Assembly: GCF_004664715.2 (NCBI RefSeq)
Contig: NC_051083.1
Location: 115,392,534-115,456,533, forward strand
Length of the DNA: 64,000 nt
Direction of reading: 5' to 3'
DNA from: Peromyscus leucopus
Taxonomy: Eukaryota; Chordata; Mammalia; Rodentia; Cricetidae
Positions 23,720-36,700 of the stretch are shown piece by piece. Position numbers and translations under genes: made by a program. A model generated the notes under the pieces. It made no database searches. It was not told the origin of the DNA and worked only from the letters and a program-made list of their open reading frames with translations. Every line of letters starts with the position of its first letter. Within the stretch, counting starts at the first letter, position 1.

Positions 23720-24090
23720 TAATTTTTCTTACTAAACATCACTGCTGCTATGTTTTTGTTTATATCTGAAGTGCCCATTTCATGAAATCTCAGATACAAA
23801 CATTCACTCCTTTCAAGGCCTTATAAAATCCTCCTTTGTTCTTTCCCACCACTGAGCATGCACTTCTACTGCATTATTAGAACATCCCTGCTCTCTACTC
23901 TGCCCTGGTGAACTTTGCATTTATACCTTCAACACCCTGAGTAATGCTCAAGTCCTTGAAGGCAGGAACAGTGTCTTTCTTGTTCATCCTATAACTGGCT
24001 ACAATGCCTAGCTAAGTGGATTTTTTTCCTGTTTTGTTTTTTACAAAAAATGGATATTCAATTAATGCATAATGAATGCAAATGAATAGA
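23720..24090 (+). mobile_element. Ancient LINE-2 (L2) 3' end remnant, plus strand
   Basis: CTTGAAGGCAGGAACAGTGT and CTTTCTTGTTCATCC followed by an ATTAATGCATAATGAATG-like end match the recalled L2 3' end. Upstream, a block near 23800 fits the L2 body. L2 stopped moving early in mammalian evolution, so this marks an old genomic background. Confidence 0.6.
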
Positions 24091-25690
24091 AAGAAAGGAG
24101 ATTAGCTGTTATATTTCCAGATAGAGACACTCTAGCTATCAGCAAACATTTGTCAAAATATGTGTTAAAAGCAGCTAGTGGCATTAACAGCCCATGGCAC
24201 AGAACAAATGCAGTTAACTGCTAGGATTAATTGTATTTTATTACTTCTACAATCAGGTATTCCTTCAATGTCTTCTAGTTTCTGGATTTACTTATCTAAG
24301 TCTTCCTTTGTACTTTTTCACAGTATACAATGTTCTTTTGCCTTTTGTCATCACAGCTAAGTGAGGCTTAGATATCTCACAACACCAGTAATCCTTCCAT
24401 GTAACATGAGATAGAGTATTTTAAAAGTCACTGTGCAGTGGCCTGTATGCTCAGGAAAACTTAGCTTGATGATTTCTGACAACCATCTTCCATAAGACTC
24501 TGTACAAAGATGAGAGAACATCTTAACCTGTAACATTGTAACTTACATGTATTACAGGAAGACAAACTGCAACCTTTTGTCATGATTCTGCCTTACTTAG
24601 TGTGCTCTGTGGTTTCTTTGTGTTAAGGTGCTAATAACATGATACTAATACTCTCTTTACCATAATGACCATTCATGGAAAGCCTACTGTATGCTGTAAA
24701 AGAATGCTCTTGTTTTTCACACTTAATATGTATCACAAGATATCAAGTTCAGTCTTTATGTGAATCAATTAGAGCTTAGGAAGAAATTGTTTCACTTAGT
24801 CATAGACACATCATGGCCTGCAGAAACTAAGGATTGAAACTTTTGCCAGACTGATTTAAGTGCCTACATTCTCATATCATCAGTGTTGGAGAGAATAATA
24901 ATCAGATAATTTTCTGTCTGACAAAGCATTCTGATCCAGGAAAAGAAAGAGAAATTTGGTGGAACATTTCTGATAGATTCAAAGTGATGAAGTCTGTTTC
25001 TCCCTCCCTCCATGTGTGTTATGAGCCTTATCTTCCTTATAGGCAACAACCATGAATTCCACTATCCAAATTGTCTTCTCATGCCCACCTGTTCTTGCTA
25101 GACCCCTTAGATTCCTCAATGTTTTTCTTAAGGACATTAGGTATTCTATTTCTGCTTTAGGTTCCCTCATTACTTGGCATGTGACAAAACCCCATTTATT
25201 TGTTTGTTTGCTTTTCATTTCTGTTACCTCTTGGCCTTGAAGATCTACACATTTTCACCCAGTAATCACATTAGCTAGTCTCCATGGTTTCAGTCTCTCT
25301 CTCCCCATCTCTCTCCCACTCTCTCTCCCCTTCTCTAATGATGAAACAAAGGACTCACGCATTCTAGACAATCCTCCAAAACTGATCTATACCTTTATCT
25401 CTAATTCAGCTGTTGAATTCTCCAGTGAATGCTTATGGCAACAATGGAATGTATATTTCAGTAAAAGCAGCAAGCACTCTATCTTAGCAGTCTTTCTGTT
25501 GGCCTTTAGAGTGAACAGTTTCTTCTCTGATATTGTCTTCATTTGGGCTGTACCTTTTGCAGTTTCTGTTCTTCAGCTCAGCTTACTGGCCCTAGTAGTT
25601 TGTAATTCTTAAGGTTACCATAAAGATTTCCTTGGCCGCAGGGTAGTCCAAAGACTTCTCTCCCTGCCCATTATGATTTGAAACTGTCAC
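24091..25690. other. Low-copy non-coding sequence
   Basis: No repeat family or coding region is recognised. A CT-rich stretch lies at 25288-25335. The frames of 60-79 codons show no domain and sit on both strands over the same bases. Confidence 0.4.
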
Positions 25691-25694
25691 AATA

Positions 25695-25925
25695 TTTAAA
25701 GAAGATTTATTTCTTTTTATATTACATGTATGGGTGTGTTGCCTACATGTGTGTCTGTGCACATATGTATACAGTGCCCAAAGAGATCAGAAGGTTGAGT
25801 CAGACTCCAGTAACTGGAGTTATGGTTAACTGAGAACTGCCATAGCAGGTGCTGGACATTGAACCTGGGTCCTCTGGAAGAGCAGCTAGTGATCTTAATT
25901 ATTGTACCAACAGTCTAGTCCCAAA
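25695..25925 (-). mobile_element. B3-like SINE, minus strand
   Basis: TTTAAAGAAGATTTATTTCT, GGTGCTGGACATTGAACCTG, GTCCTCTGGAAGAGCAGC and TCTTAATTATTGTACC match the reverse complement of a tRNA-derived B2/B3 SINE. The right end carries the degraded polymerase III box region. Confidence 0.85.
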
Positions 25926-27157
25926 CTAACATAATGTTTAAATAGAGGCCTTACATCTTTAAGATTCAGTTCCTCTTACATTTTGTCCTGCATCAGGCAG
26001 AATCTGTTATTACAGCATGGTCAAACCTCTGACAAATGTTTTTATCTATGGTGGAGGAAAACGGGAGGCACTTTGGGTACTTGGCAAGACCTTTTGTAGT
26101 GTTATCTTCACCTTAAGAATGACTAAATATAATTGTTTGTTTGCTCATCTAAATTGAGATTTTTGGATCAGAATTTGAGTACAATATCTCCACAGAGCCA
26201 TTTGCTTTGCTGTATAGTGACTATTTTTTTTATTTCACTCTCTTTTATCCTCTTAATTTACACAGTAATGCTTTTTTCATGTCGTTCAAAGGATTTTTAC
26301 AACTCCAATTAAATAAAGAAGCTAATGAAGAGGCTTAACTGCAAACTAAGTGTTAGCCTTAATAAAGCTCTCAACTCTTTGCAATTTGCTTACCACTATA
26401 ATTGCACCACTAGAGTCTCATTTTTGAACTTAGAGTATAGACTATTAATTTAACACCAGATATACTCACCCTTCCCCCAGTAGGTTAACAGTCCATCAAT
26501 AATGTATATTAGTCTCCTTTGTGACAAAATGTAAATTTTGGATTCTCAAGTGTTGGAAGATGACCAGGCATTGTCTCGGAACATCTAACCAATAATGACA
26601 AACTTTATATTCCTGTTGTTTTACGGGACTATCCAGAGGGAAAGTGGAAGAACATTTATTGATGGGTGTTTTGCATTTGATGCATGAAAACAAATTATAT
26701 GGACTAAAATATGTGAACACAGTATGACACTCTAGCTACTAATTCTTCCATAAAATTTCTATCTCAGTGCCCCCAAGATAGTCAGGAGTCAGTAAAAACC
26801 ACTTCTTGACAGATACAGAGCAATTTGAAATAAATTGACATGTATTTTGACCATTCTTTCTATTCTAATAGTTTAATAACTACATAACACTTTAGAATAT
26901 TTGCATTCATAAGCTATATCATAAAAAGAAAAGGATAAATATATTTCTGCATGTATACGATTTAGTTGTATTGTAGAAAACTCAAAGTGTTTTCAGTAGC
27001 TACTGGCCCTGCCATCTCACTCTTGCCAGTGATAATGTCTTCCCACTAGCTATCTCCAAATATAAACCATTATTTTTAATAGGACTCTTCCAACAATGAA
27101 ATTGCTTATGAATAACAACTTCTATAGCACAGCCTTGTGGTTAGTTCTATGGCAGTT
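25926..27157. other. Low-copy non-coding sequence
   Basis: AT-rich DNA with no repeat family, RNA gene or coding frame I can support. Confidence 0.4.
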
Positions 27158-27160
27158 ACA

Positions 27161-27236
<76 letters not shown>
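27158..27236. repeat. Compound (CA)n(GA)n microsatellite
   Basis: About ten CA units (27158-27178) pass directly into about 29 GA units (27179-27236). The purine-only GA strand can form triplex (H-DNA) structures. The microsatellite is probably length-variable. Confidence 0.97.
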
Positions 27237-27239
<3 letters not shown>

Positions 27240-27409
27240 GCATGCACAAAAAGAGGCAAGTGAATGAAACATTCACTAGGAAGGTATGTTTTTCTTTGTT
27301 TTAAGCTAAATCTTCTCCAGCTAATTTTGTATGTTTTCATGACTTTACACGGTAACTAGTCATATGTAAAATAACAACAGATATAATCTATAGATACAAT
27401 TTGCAAATT

Positions 27410-30400
27410 CTCTTGGCTTTTTAGTAATACATTTTTATTAATTTTTGTTTTGGATTTTTAAAAACCATATTTTTTTTTAATTTTTGAGATTACAGTATAA
27501 TACATTTCTCCCTTCCCTATTCCCTCTCCAAACCTCCTATTTACCTTTTCTTGTTCTTTTTCAAATTCATAGCCACTTTTTTCACTAATTTCTGTCACAT
27601 GCATGAATCTACATACATACAAATTCCTAATTATAACCTACTCAGTGTGTATAATATAATATTTCTCGATGTATATTTTCAGGGCTGACCATTTGGTACT
27701 GGACAACCAGTTGGTGTGCTCTTCCTTGGGAAAACTGTTTCTCCCACTCTTATCATTCCTATAGTTCTTTGTGTATAGCTGAGGTCTCATGAGGTTTCTC
27801 CATCCACTTGGCTTGTCCATTTGTGTCATCCTTGTTCAGCTCACATTTGGGCGGTCATGATGATGAGATTTCATGAGTCTAGCTTATGTCTTTACTAGAA
27901 GACATAATCTCACAGTGAGATCCCTGTTCTTCTGACTCTTACAGTCTTTCTTTCCTCTCTTCCTCAGTGTACATTGAGCGTCAGGTTTGGAAGGGTTTTG
28001 GAGATGTAGATTCACTAGAACTGAGCTCCACAACTCTGCATTTTCATCACTTGTGCTCTTCTGCAATAGTCTTGATCTGATGTAGAGAGAAGTTTCCTTG
28101 ATAAGGAGTGAAAACTACATTTATCTGTGTTTATAAGGACAAATAATTCAAATATAGTTAGGGATTATGCTGGTTTACTAAAGTGGTGGATGTACATTCT
28201 CATCCAAGATCCATGGAGTATCACTGGTACTAAGTACTTGACTAGGTTTCCAGATCCAGGCATGAGTTCCCTCTTGTTGAGAAAAATCTTAAATCCAATT
28301 AAAGAGCTGTTGATTACTACCAGTGTATGAGTGCCACTACTACATCCTTAGGGTTATTGTGACATGCTGGTCATTATTGTGGTTCATAGGTGTCATAACT
28401 GGGTAAGACAGTGGGTTGCTTCCTCCTTTAGAAACTTGCATGGCGCCTTCTAGTGCCATGGAAACTAATCTTCATCGATGATACTTTCAGTTCAGTTCCT
28501 TCTCAGAGCACCTGGGCCCTGTGTATGAAGTGCTTAGTATTTGCAGGTATAGGGTCTTACCTTCCACCTCTGGGGAGGAGGACAACCAAGGGCAATATTA
28601 ATAGCCTGTATGTTTGTGGTGTGCCGTGGACAGCCATGACCAAACTACTCAAAAAAGGGCTTCTCATGTCTAGTACTGGGGTTTTTATAAGATAGCCTTT
28701 GCCTTTTGGAAATATCATTGTCAGCCCAGATGATAAGTTCACTTAAAGTAGATTCATGTATTTATATACAGAATTATGCACAATATATGTTTTTAAGGAT
28801 AAATAGTTAATGGTAGGTTTCCTTATGAGTTTTTCAAATATAATTACTGCTATTTCACCCTCTTTCTATATTTATCTCCCTCCTCCATCTAATGAGATGT
28901 CCCCTTTTCTCATTTTCCTGATCAGATCACTTATATTTTGATATTCCACTCGCTATTGTTCCCCCATCCCCCTACCCCAGCAATGGTTCCTTTTCAGTTT
29001 CCTAGTTTCTGTAATTGCTCCAGGATAGGTACTCATATCTGAAGATTTGGAGTTAGGAGTCATTAGATGAAAGAGAGCCCACAACACTAGTCTTTCTGGG
29101 ACTTGGTTACCTCACTTATACGATATTTTCTAGTTCCATCCATTTGCCTACAAAGCACATGATTTCTTTTCTTTACAGCTGAGTGGTACTCCAAACTGTG
29201 TGTGTAGGCACAACATTTACATTATACATTCATAAGTTAATGGACATTTTAGTTGTTTTCATTTCCTAGCTATTGTGAATAGAGCAGCAATGAACATGGC
29301 AGAGTATCTATGCAGTAGGATGTCCTTTGGGCATATTCCAAGGAGTGGTAAAGATCGGTCATAGCATAGTTTTACTTTTAGCTTTTTGAAATTTATTAAC
29401 ACTGATTTCCATAGTGGCTGCACCAGTTTCCAATCGCACAAACAGTGAATGGAGTTCCCTTTTCTGAAAATCCTCTCCAGGATTTGTTGTTGGTTGTTTT
29501 GTTGATACATGCCATTCTGACTAGGATTAGACAAGATCTCAAAGTTACTTTTATTTGTATTCCCCTAAGTGTTAGGTATGGCAAACATTTTTTTGAAATG
29601 GTGCTTTTTCAATTAATTTTCTTCATTTATTTTACATACCAACCACAGTTTCCCCTCCCTCCTCTCTTCCCATCCCCTTCCCCCACCCCCATCCACCCAT
29701 AATCCAGCTCCATTCAGAAAGCCACAGGTATCTGATGGAAGTCAACAAAGCATGGCACATTTTGGAAAATCTCTGTTCAGGATTCAGACCCATTTTTTGA
29801 ATGGGCCATTTTTTTATTGTTTTTTTAGCTTTTTATATATTCTGAATATTAGTTCTATGTCAGACACATAGCTAGGGAAGATTCATTCCCATTCTGTGGG
29901 TTTCCTCTTCACCTCATTGCTTGTTTCTTTAGCTGTGCAGAAGCATTTTAGTTTCATAAAGTGCAACATGTCAGTACTTGGCCTTAATTCTTGGGTAGAT
30001 GGGGTCCTGCTCAGAAAGTCCTTTCCTACACCTATGTCATGTAGGGTACTACCTATATTTTCTTCCAGTCATTCCATTGCTTAGGTTTTACATTTAGGTC
30101 TTTGATCCATTTGCAGGTAATTTTTGTGCAAAGTGATAGATACGGGTCTAATTTTATCCTTCTACATGTGGACATCCAGGTTTCTCAGCACCATTTGTTA
30201 AAGATGTTTTCTTTTCTCCAGTTTATGTTATTGGCATCTTTGTCAAATATTAAGTGACAGAAGTTACATGTGCTCATATTTGGGTCTTTTATTTTGTTCC
30301 ATTGGGCTACATGTCTCCTTTTGTTCCAATACCATATTGATTTTTTTAGTATGGTGCTATAATAAATCTTAAGATCTGGAATTGTAATCTCTCTAGCATT

Positions 30401-30970
30401 GTTACTTTTGACCAGGATTATTTTGACTATCTAGGGTCTTTTGTGGTACCATATGAAATTTAGGATTTTTTCTACTTCTGTGAATAATGAGATGGGGATT
30501 TTGATTAGGATTGCATCGAACCTGTAAATAGTTGTTGGTAGCACAGTCATTTTCAGAACATTAATTCTGTCATTGTGTATATGTACAACATTTTCTTTAT
30601 CCATTCTTCAGTTGAAGGGCAATCCATGAGCATAGGGTATCCTTCTATTTTCTAATGTTTTTCTTTTTCTTCAGAGGTTCAAAGTTTGCATTGTGGAAGT
30701 ACTTCACTTCCTTGATTAGGTTTGTTGATAGATCTTTATTCTCTTTGAGGCTCTTGTGAATGATAGTATGTCCATGATCTCCATCTCCTGTGTTTGTTGT
30801 TAAAGTATAGAAAAGCTATAGGTTTGTGGAAGTTGATTCTCTGTCCTACAACATTGCTAAACTTGTTTATCATCTGTAGAAGTTTTCTGGATGACATTAA
30901 ATGATATTTGTATTTATTCTGCATTTTTTTCAAAAAGAATCTTTGGTTAGATTAAACATGGAGTACAGAG
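27410..30970 (-). mobile_element. Old rodent L1 with long 3'UTR and degraded ORF2, minus strand
   Basis: The region 27410-29080 is the long 3'UTR type of old rodent L1s (for example TGTGCTCTTCCTTGGGAAAA and TTGGTACTGGACAACC). From 29080 to 30970 it reads the 3' half of ORF2 on the minus strand, badly decayed ('PSQNGMYQ', '[13 protein letters not shown]'). A short L1 3' end is nested at 29608-29775. No frame longer than about 90 codons remains. Confidence 0.75.
29608..29775 (-). mobile_element. Short L1 3' end nested in old L1, minus strand
   Basis: A T-rich run followed by a pyrimidine-rich tract (TTTCCCCTCCCTCCTCTCTT) and GGAAGTCAACAAAGCATGGC is an Lx-like 3' end of about 170 bp. The ORF2 sequence of the surrounding L1 continues on both sides. 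It is very short and 5'-truncated. Confidence 0.65.
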
Positions 30971-30999
30971 TTATTAAATAATTCCTTACATCTTCCCTC

Positions 31000-31790
31000 T
31001 AGGTTTTATCTACTATTAACATTTTGCATTAGTATAGCACATTTATTATGGTAAATGAACCATATTAGTATATTATTAACTGAATCTGATTTCACTGTTT
31101 TATATTCTTCAGTTCTTGACTTTTTTATTATATCTACCTACCATTATAGAATGGTACAGAATCACTTAATTCTCCTAACAGTCACTTGCATTCCATTTAT
31201 TTATCCATACATCTTTCCACTTCAAACATCAGCAAAACTAGTCCTTGGAACTTTCTTCATAATTTTTCATTTCCAAGAACATTACATATTAGGATCACAC
31301 TGGACATGGTCATTTCAGATTAATTTCTTTTGTATGGTAATGCAAGTTGAAAGTTTCTCTATCTCTAACATTATATTTCATTTCTTCTTACTGTTGAGTA
31401 CTATTTCATTATGTAGATGGGTTGTAATTTATTTATCCATTCACTGAACACTGAAATGTGTGTTGGTTGATCCTAAATTCTAGAAATTATGAGTAAGAAA
31501 GGTGTTATAAGTGTTTAGTTCAGTTTTTATTGTGTGAACACAAGTTTCAATTCACTGGAGTAAATATTAAACAGAACAACTGCTTAGTCATATAGTAATA
31601 TTATATTAAATTTTCTAGAAAATTACCTAACTTTTCTAAAATGCATTTTGCATTTGCAACCATTTTATGTTCTATCTTTAATGAATGAGAGACCCTTATG
31701 CTCCACATTTTGACAGAATTTAATATCCCTAGAGTAGTATCTCATTGTAGTAATACCCCATTGTGTGCTAGTATATAATATTCAAATCTT
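31000..31790 (-). mobile_element. Ancient L1M-like ORF2/3' fragment, minus strand
   Basis: TTCTTACTGTTGAGTACTAT, TTTATTTATCCATTCACTG and nearby blocks match the reverse complement of the ORF2 end in old mammalian L1s. Divergence is high and no frame is kept. Confidence 0.55.
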
Positions 31791-32234
31791 CCATAAACCC
31801 AAAATTGCCAACTGTATTTTTTTTCAATTTTTATTGTATTTTAAATTCATTAACTATATACATTATAAAGTATACTGATGTTTTTTTATGTTATAGCAAG
31901 AAATGATGAAATCAAGTTAATCCCATGCATACACTTTTGGTAAGGAAATGTTTAAAATCTACTCTTTCCACTGTTGAAATTCATGATGCATTATTAAATA
32001 TAGTCCCTACATTGTAACATAGATTGCTAAAGTTTATTCCTCATTTCAAACTAAAAAATTGTGCTCTTTGATGTAGGTCCTTTTTTCCCAGTTACTACTG
32101 CTTCCTAGCTTCTAACCATAGTTTAGTTATACATTGATTCCAAATTAAAGGAAGACTGTGCCATATTTGTCTGTTTGTATTTGGGTTATTTTACTTAAGA
32201 TACTGTCCTCCAGTCCTATCCATTATGTTAAAAA

Positions 32235-32297
32235 AAAATTAAAAGAAATTCATTACACATGTATTTATTTTATTATGGATGTATGTGTGTGTTCATG

Positions 32298-32344
<47 letters not shown>

Positions 32345-32455
32345 ATACTATGAAGTTCAGAAGACAACCTGAAGGGCCTAGATACTCTTTCTACCAAGTG
32401 AGGCCTGGGGATAGAACTTAGGTCATCAGGCTCTAAGCTGTCTTCTAGCCCAGGA
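32235..32455 (-). mobile_element. B3/B3A-like SINE with (TG)n, minus strand
   Basis: CATTACACATGTATTTATTT, CAGAAGACAACCTGAAGG, GGATAGAACTTAGGTCATCA and CTCTAAGCTGTCTTCTAGCC match the reverse complement of a tRNA-derived SINE. A (TG)n run at 32299-32342 has expanded inside it. Confidence 0.75.
32299..32342. repeat. (TG)n microsatellite
   Basis: About 21 uninterrupted TG units lie inside the B3-like SINE. Confidence 0.97.
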
Positions 32456-33724
32456 TTTTCTTCTTTTTAAAAGTGCAGTAGTATTTTATTATGTACACAC
32501 ATAATCTCTTACAATGGTATGATTTATGATTTTTTTCAACATTATTGTGATACAAAAGCAATGTGTGTTTAACAGCAAGTATATTTTTGAAATTTTTAAT
32601 CTGATCACTTGCAAAAATATCAATTTGTGGTATAATGCTGAAGAGTACCAGCAAGTTACTATTCCCCAGCCATCCACAAGATCATAAGGAGAAATTATTG
32701 ATAATCTACAGTGTCTAAATAAGCCGTGATGTTCAAAAGATCAAGTGGTTTAAATGGTGTTTTTAATTCTTCTTTCATATATTACCTCCCAATCACAGTT
32801 TCCCTCCCCCAGTCTCTCCCTTCCCACCTTTTCTCTCCCACAGATGCCCCCTCCATCTCCCCTCAGAAAAGAGCAAGTCTCCCAAGGATATCAACCAAAC
32901 ATAGCATAATATGCTACATAAGACCAGGCACATATCACCACATTAAGGCTGGACGAGGTGACTCAGTAGGAGGAAGAGGGTCTCACAAGCAGGCAAGAGA
33001 ATCAGAGACAGCTCCCACTCCCACTGTTAGGAGTCCCATAAGAACACCAAGCTACTCAGCCATAATATATATGTAAAGAATCTAGGTCAGATGCCCAGAA
33101 GCTCCCTGATCTCTATGAGACCCCATGAATCCCTATCAGTTGATTCTGTGGGCCTTATTTTCATGGTGTCCCTGAAACTTCTGGTTCCTCTGATTCTTCC
33201 TTCGCTGGCTCTGCATGACTCTTAAGCTCTGCCCAATGTTTAGCTGTGGGATTCTGCATCCACTCCCATCAGTTGCTGGGTAAAGTCTCTCTGATCTCTT
33301 AGATGATGATTCTGCTGAGCTCCAGTCCCAGAACACTCTACAGGCAGGACAAACAGTAAGTCGAAGGTTTTGTGGCTGGTTTGGTATTCCAAACCTACCA
33401 CTTGAGGACTTGCCTGGTTACGGAAGGTGGTGGGTTCAGGCTCCATGTCCCCCATTACTAGGAGTCTTTGCTAGGGTTGCTCTCATAGATTCCATGGAGT
33501 TTACATTGCACTAGGTTTCTACCTCATCCCCAAAATGCACCCCCAATTCCAGTCTTTTCTCCTTCCCTCACCACAACTTGATCCCTCCTGCTTCCAGGCT
33601 CACCCACGCACAGTCCACCTGCAAAAATCTATTTTATTATCCCTTCCCAATAATATCTTTCCACCACCACCCCTTAAGCTCTCCTTCTTTTTCAGCCTAT
33701 CTGAGTCTGTGGACCTCAGCATGG

Positions 33725-36700
33725 TTACCATTTAGTCCACAGCAAATAGCCACTTATACGTGAGTACATACCATGTTTGTCTTTCTGTGTCTGGATTACC
33801 TCACTCAGGATGAGGTTTTCAAGTTCTGTCCAATTGGCTGCAATTTTCATGGTGCCATTGTTTTTAACAGCTGAGTAATACTCCACTGTGTAAATGTACC
33901 AAAATTTTTTATCCATTCTTTAGTTGAGGGACATCTAGGTCATTTTCAGTTTCTGGTTATTATGAGTAAAGCTGCGATGAACATAGTTGAACAAGTGTCC
34001 TTGTGATAGGACAGAGAATCATTTGGGGACATAACCAGGAGTGGTAAAGCTGTGTTTTGAGGTAATCAATTCACAATTTTCCCAGAAACTGTCATATTGA
34101 TTTCCAAAGTGGCTGTATAAGTTTGCACTCCCAAGAGCAGTTGAGGGGGGTCCTCTTACACTAGGTCCTTGTGAGCATGAGCTGTCAGTTGTGTTTTATA
34201 TCTTAGCCATTCTGAAAGGTGTAAAATGGAATCTCAAAACAGTTTTGATTTTCATTTCTGTGATGGCTAAGGATGTTGAATATTTCTTTAAGTGCTATTT
34301 GGCCATTTTGGCTTCTCTGTTGAGAATTCTCTATTTAGATCTGTGCCTCATTTTTTTAATTGGACTATTTAGTTTGCTGTTGTCTAATTTCTTGAGTCCT
34401 ATATATTTTGGATATTAGGCCTCTGTCAGATGTGGAGTTGGTTAAAATCTTTTCCTATTCTGTGGTCTGCCTGTTTGTCCTATTGAAAGTATCCTTATCC
34501 TTACAGAAGCTTTTCAATTTCACGAAGTCCCATTTATTACTGGTTGACCTTACTACCTGTGTTATTGGTGTTCTGTTCAAGAAGTTATATCCTGTGCCAA
34601 TGTGTTCAAGGCTTTTCCTCAATTTCTCTTCTATCAGGGTCAGTATATCTGTTTTTATGTGAACTCTTTGATCCACGTGGACTTCAGTTTTGTGCACGGT
34701 GATAGATATGGATCTATGTGCATTCTTCTACATACAGACATCCAGTTGGACCAGTAGCATTTGCTGAAGATGCTTTCTTTTATTTTTTCATTTTATGATG
34801 ATTTTGCCTTCTTTATTGAAAATCAGGTGACCATAGATATGTGGATTCATGTCTCAGTATTTGATTAGATTCCATTGATCAACCTGATTGTTTTTGTACC
34901 AATACCATGAAGTTTTTATTAATACAGCTCTATAGCACACCTTAAAATTAGGGATGATGGTATCTCCAGAAGTTCTTTTATTGTACAGAATTGTTTTAAC
35001 TACCCTGGGTTTCTTGTTTTTCCATATGAAGTTGAGAATTGTGCTTTCAAGTTCTGTAAAGCATTGTGTTGGAATTATGAGGGAGATTGCATTGAATATG
35101 TATATTTCCTTTGGTAGGATGACAATTTTTGTTATGTTAATCCTACTGATCCATGAGTATGAGAGATCTTTCCATCTTCTGATATCTTCACAATTTCCTT
35201 CTTCAAAGTCTTTAAGTTTTTGTCACACAGCTCTTTGACTTACTTGGATAGAGTTACACCAAGATAGTCCACATTATTTGTGGCTATTGTGAAGGGTATT
35301 GTTTCCCTGATTTCTTTCTCAATCCATTTGGCATTTGTATATAAGAGGGATACTGATTTTTTTTCTTAGTTAATCTTGTATCCAACTATATTGCTAAAGG
35401 TGTTCATCAGCTGTAGGAGATCCCTGGCAGAATTTTTCAGGTCACTTATGTACACTCTCATATCATCTACAAATAGCAATACTTTGACTTCTTCCTTTGC
35501 AATTTGTATCCCCTTGATTTTCTTGAGCTGTCTTATTGCTCTAGCCAGAACTTCAAGTCTATATTGAATAGATATGGGAAGAGTGGACAATCGTTTCTTG
35601 TTTGTGATTTTAGTGGAATTGTTTTGAGTATCTCTCCATTTAATTTGACGTTGGATGCTGGCTTGCTGCAAATTGCCTTTATTATGTTTAGGTATTTCTC
35701 TTGTATTCCTAATCTCTCCAAGACTTTTATCATGAAGCAGAGCTAGATTTTGTCAAAGGTTTTTTTCAGCATCTGATAAGATGATCATGTGGGTTTTTTT
35801 TCTTTCAGTTTGTTTATATGGTGGATTACATTGACAGATTTTCACATGTTGAACCATACCTAAATCTCTGGGATAAAGCCAACTTGATCATGGTGGATGA
35901 TCTTTCTGATGTGTTCATGCATTCAATTTGAGTATTTTATTGAATATTTTTGCATCTATGTTCATGAGGGAAATTGTTCTATAATTTTCTTTCTTTGTTG
36001 AGTCTGTGTAGTTTGGGCATCAGGATGACTATGGCCTCATAAAATCAATTTGGCAATGTTCCTTATGTTTCTATTTTGTGGAAAAATTTGAGGAGTATTG
36101 GTACTAGCTCTTCTTCAAAAGTCTGATAGAATTCTACATTAAAACCGTCTGTCCCTGGTTTTTTATTGTTTGAGAGACTTTTAATGATTGCTTCTATTTC
36201 CTTAGGGGTTGCATGTCAATTTAAATTGTTTAGCTAATCTTGCTTTAACTTTGGTAAGTGGCAGCTATGGAGGAAGTGGTCCATTTCTTTTAAATTTTCC
36301 AATTTTGTGGAGCACAGGTTTTTGAAGTATATCGTGATGATTCCCTGGATTGCCTCAGTGTCTGTTGCTATGTCTCCCTTTTCATTGCTGATTGTGTTAA
36401 TTTGGATGCTCTCTCTCTCTCTCTCTCTGCCTTTTGGTTAGTTTGGGTAAGGGTTTGTCTGTCTTCTTGATTTTTCTCAAAGAACCAACTCTTTGTTCCA
36501 TTGATTCTTTGTATTCTTCTCTTTGTTTCTATTTTATTGATTTCTTCCCTCAGTTTGATTGTTTCCTGCTATCTACTCCTCTTGGCTATGTTTGCTTCGT
36601 TTTGTTCTAGAGCTTTCAGGTGTGCTGTAAAAGTTGCTAGTATGAGATCCCTGCAATTTCTTTATGAAGGCACTTATTGCTATGACCTTTCCTCTTAGCA

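Larger units (their letters stand above)
31820..32720 (-). mobile_element. Ancient L1M-like 3'UTR, minus strand, split by a SINE
   Basis: TTAAAATCTACTCTTTCCAC, TAAATATAGTCCCTACATTG and GTTATTTTACTTAAGATACT match the recalled reverse complement of L1M 3' sequence. It is interrupted by the SINE at 32235-32455 and continues at about 32456 (TTCTTCTTTTTAAAAGTGCA). Confidence 0.55.

Noticed and set aside
16594..27157. Short open frames of 60-92 codons on both strands
   Set aside because: They overlap in several frames, lack known domains, and have no clear splice-site framework or codon bias. They fit chance in AT-rich DNA.
27122..27340. Frame with a Leu-Ser repeat
   Set aside because: It is translated from the (GA)n/(CA)n microsatellite.
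31055..31447. 130-codon plus-strand frame
   Set aside because: It is the antisense shadow of an ancient minus-strand L1 fragment and looks like AT-rich hydrophobic noise.
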